Source of the DNA: Rhizophagus sp. LPA8_4_AMF
Lineage: Eukaryota; Glomeromycota; Glomeromycetes; Glomerales; Glomeraceae
Length of the DNA: 21,660 nt
Direction: 5' to 3'
NCBI GenBank assembly: GCA_021464525.1
Contig: JADRCO010001184.1
Span: forward strand, 1-21,660
Shown: positions 20,290-21,660 of the stretch, piece after piece
Layout of the letters: each line of letters starts with the position of its first letter
Numbering within the stretch: the stretch's first letter is position 1
The notes under the pieces: generated by a model
Told to the model about the DNA's origin: nothing
Databases searched by the model: none
Seen by the model: only the letters and a program-made list of their open reading frames with translations
Translations under genes and position numbers: made by a program

Positions 20290-20619
20290 ATTAATTTATC
20301 ATAGAATAGCTAATTGAAGCTTGATAATAAGATTAAGCGAAATGTTATACAATATATTATAAATTTGCGGTATATGAATGGTCTTTTTTTAAAAGTTTTT
20401 AATATATTTATTATTATATTATTTATTTTATTAAGCAAATATTTCTTTAAAAATGTACTTTCTTTTATAATTGATTGTAATTTTTTTTAAAAAAATTTTG
20501 ATAACAATAAAAGATTTTTTTATAAAATTTAAATACCTATTAATATTTTTATTATTAAGTCCGCTATAATAATATAATTTTTTTCGATGATATCTCACTC
20601 AATGAAATTTTAAGAGTAA

Positions 20620-20739
20620 AGTATTTTATCATCTGAGGATGAAAATTCTCCATTAATTCCTTTACTGTATAATCATGCCGAAGAGTTGAAATTTATCAGA
20701 AAAACAATATATATAAATTGTAATAAGCTAAGAACTTAG
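20620..20739 (+). pseudogene. Possible orphan exon or coding remnant
   Basis: A 39-codon frame between stops has protein-like content (SSEDENSPLIPLLYN, then HAEELKFIRK). It has no ATG of its own. It could be an exon of the weak gene candidate at 21101-21408 or chance. No family is recognised. Confidence 0.2.
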
Positions 20740-20851
20740 TATAGTACAATTAATAGGTTATCAGTTATATACTGTACGTTACGTTCAATTAATCACACGA
20801 TACAAATGATTAGCCGTCAAATCATGTGCACGTAAAGTCAGCATGGATCAT

Positions 20852-20876
20852 ATGATGATAATAATAATGATGATGA
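20852..20876. repeat. Imperfect ATG/ATA trinucleotide microsatellite
   Basis: Eight tandem triplets of ATG and ATA type in a short run, a simple repeat with no visible coding context. Confidence 0.6.
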
Positions 20877-21100
20877 CCGGAAATTTTTTTAACTGGTAAT
20901 AATCATATTGATTATGTCACCATTTTTATACTTTGGCTATAACCCACCACGTAACTTCAAAAATTCGTTATTGTCGCATACTTTTTTTTTTCCATCAATA
21001 TTAGACCCAAATTTTACTAATATACACAACTCTTCAAGAACTAAAAATAAATAAAGAAAAAAATAAATAAAAATAAAAATTTAACCCTTAAAAAAAATAT

Positions 21101-21408
21101 CAGAATGTGAGATATCAGACTACAACTGATTATACTAGTACAAGTGCGGTTAAAGTAGGAGACAGAGAAAAAATCAGCAAAAACGAAAGTTTTAGGTCAA
21201 GATGGGATCATAGTAGAGAACAATATTGTGAGATTATATGAAAGATTGGTCATTTGTATTCACTTAATTCAATTAATAGGCGACAGAATATCTATTTCAA
21301 TATATTCCTGGTACTTTTATCATTGCATTACATTATAAAGGGAGAGATGCTACTATTTTGGGAATGGATCTTAAATTAAATGATCTTTTAGAAAGGCAGC
21401 GTTTTTAG
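21101..21408 (+). pseudogene. Possible degraded or two-exon gene fragment
   Basis: One frame over 21101-21241 reads as protein-like sequence (DYTSTSAVKVGDREKIS, then SFRSRWDHSREQYCEII) before TGA. A second frame, after an acceptor-like TAG at 21277-21279, runs 21280-21408 (ATEYLFQYIPGTFIIALHYK, then LGMDLKLNDLLERQRF) to TAG. They may be two exons or two halves broken by a frameshift. A start codon and a clear donor site were not identified. No family is assigned. Confidence 0.25.
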
Positions 21409-21464
21409 TCATACCAGATATCTACATTTATTTATTTCATAATAACAGAATAATCACTTATTTA

Positions 21465-21660
21465 GGCCGTTCCAAATTGATTGTTTGTTTAACGTACCCC
21501 ACCCCCTCTATTTTCTTAAAAATCTAAGTTTTAATAAACATATAACAACACATATGTTTAAATGCCCCCTCAAAATTTAAATTAAATTTTTCTGAAATTA
21601 CCTGAATTTTCCCAAAATTTCCAAAGTTTTATTATGTTTGTTTGTTTAATGGAGACCCCC
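21465..21660. mobile_element. Possible edge of a DNA transposon running off the window
   Basis: From GGCCGTTCC at 21465 the base composition changes. C-runs (TACCCCACCCCC near 21495, CCCCCT near 21565, GACCCCC at the end) alternate with AT-rich DNA, and TTGTTTGTTTAA occurs at 21481 and again at about 21640, each followed by a C-run. Such subterminal direct repeats are common at transposon ends. No partner terminus is in the window. Confidence 0.3.

Larger units (their letters stand above)
20290..21100. other. Mostly gene-free sequence downstream of the four-helix gene
   Basis: It contains the 3' untranslated region of the membrane gene, long A and T runs, a possible short coding fragment (20620-20739) and a trinucleotide repeat (20852-20876). 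Nothing else was recognised. Confidence 0.4.

Noticed and set aside
1..21660. CRISPR arrays, tRNA or rRNA genes
   Set aside because: No regularly spaced direct repeats, cloverleaf-like GC-rich segments or rRNA-like stretches were seen, and the gene structure is eukaryotic.

Overview
The window looks like nuclear DNA of a filamentous fungus, most probably an arbuscular mycorrhizal fungus of the Glomeromycotina (Rhizophagus-like). The DNA is strongly AT-rich. Genes are cut by short GT-AG introns of about 50-120 bases. A lineage-expanded TKL-type kinase with the residues YADSGTL and HRDL lies next to long TPR genes, and small transposon relics are scattered between genes. This assignment comes from reading the sequence; no database was searched.

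Bases 1-8431 hold two tandem, same-strand paralogues. The first (1-2252) is cut off at the window edge and begins just after its RING region. The second (4529-8431) appears complete: six exons and 1175 residues, laid out as an unrecognised helical N-terminal domain, a degenerate single-zinc RING, an acidic serine linker, about nine TPR-like repeats and a C-terminal module with a GWIE motif. Their four shared introns fall at the same protein positions and phases. Between them are a repeat relic (3853-4036) and a cluster of ACAATG/CATTGT hexamers just before the second gene.

Bases 9505-10052 carry a small intronless orphan gene (157 residues) with a TATA box and an upstream ORF that overlaps its start codon. 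Bases 11089-13525 are a clear pseudogene: a TKL-type kinase joined to the same helical domain that opens the second tandem gene. It suggests that kinase, helical, RING and TPR modules have been combined in one family here. It has a lost start codon, several frameshifts, several stops, a DFG-to-DFE change and a truncated 3' end.

Bases 14069-14274 hold a cluster of repeats. Bases 14629-14906 are a 278-bp non-autonomous element with terminal inverted repeats and a perfect 8-bp target duplication, as expected for hAT. Minus-strand genes follow: a 96-residue small secreted protein (15234-15524) and a four-exon multi-pass membrane protein of 190 residues (17047-17845). Divergent from the latter is a 285-residue four-helix membrane protein on the plus strand (19432-20289). 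The last 1.3 kb has only short possible coding remnants, a trinucleotide repeat and what may be the edge of another transposon.

The most unusual item is the modular kinase / helical / single-zinc RING / TPR / GWIE family, with one complete, one partial and one decayed member in 13.5 kb.
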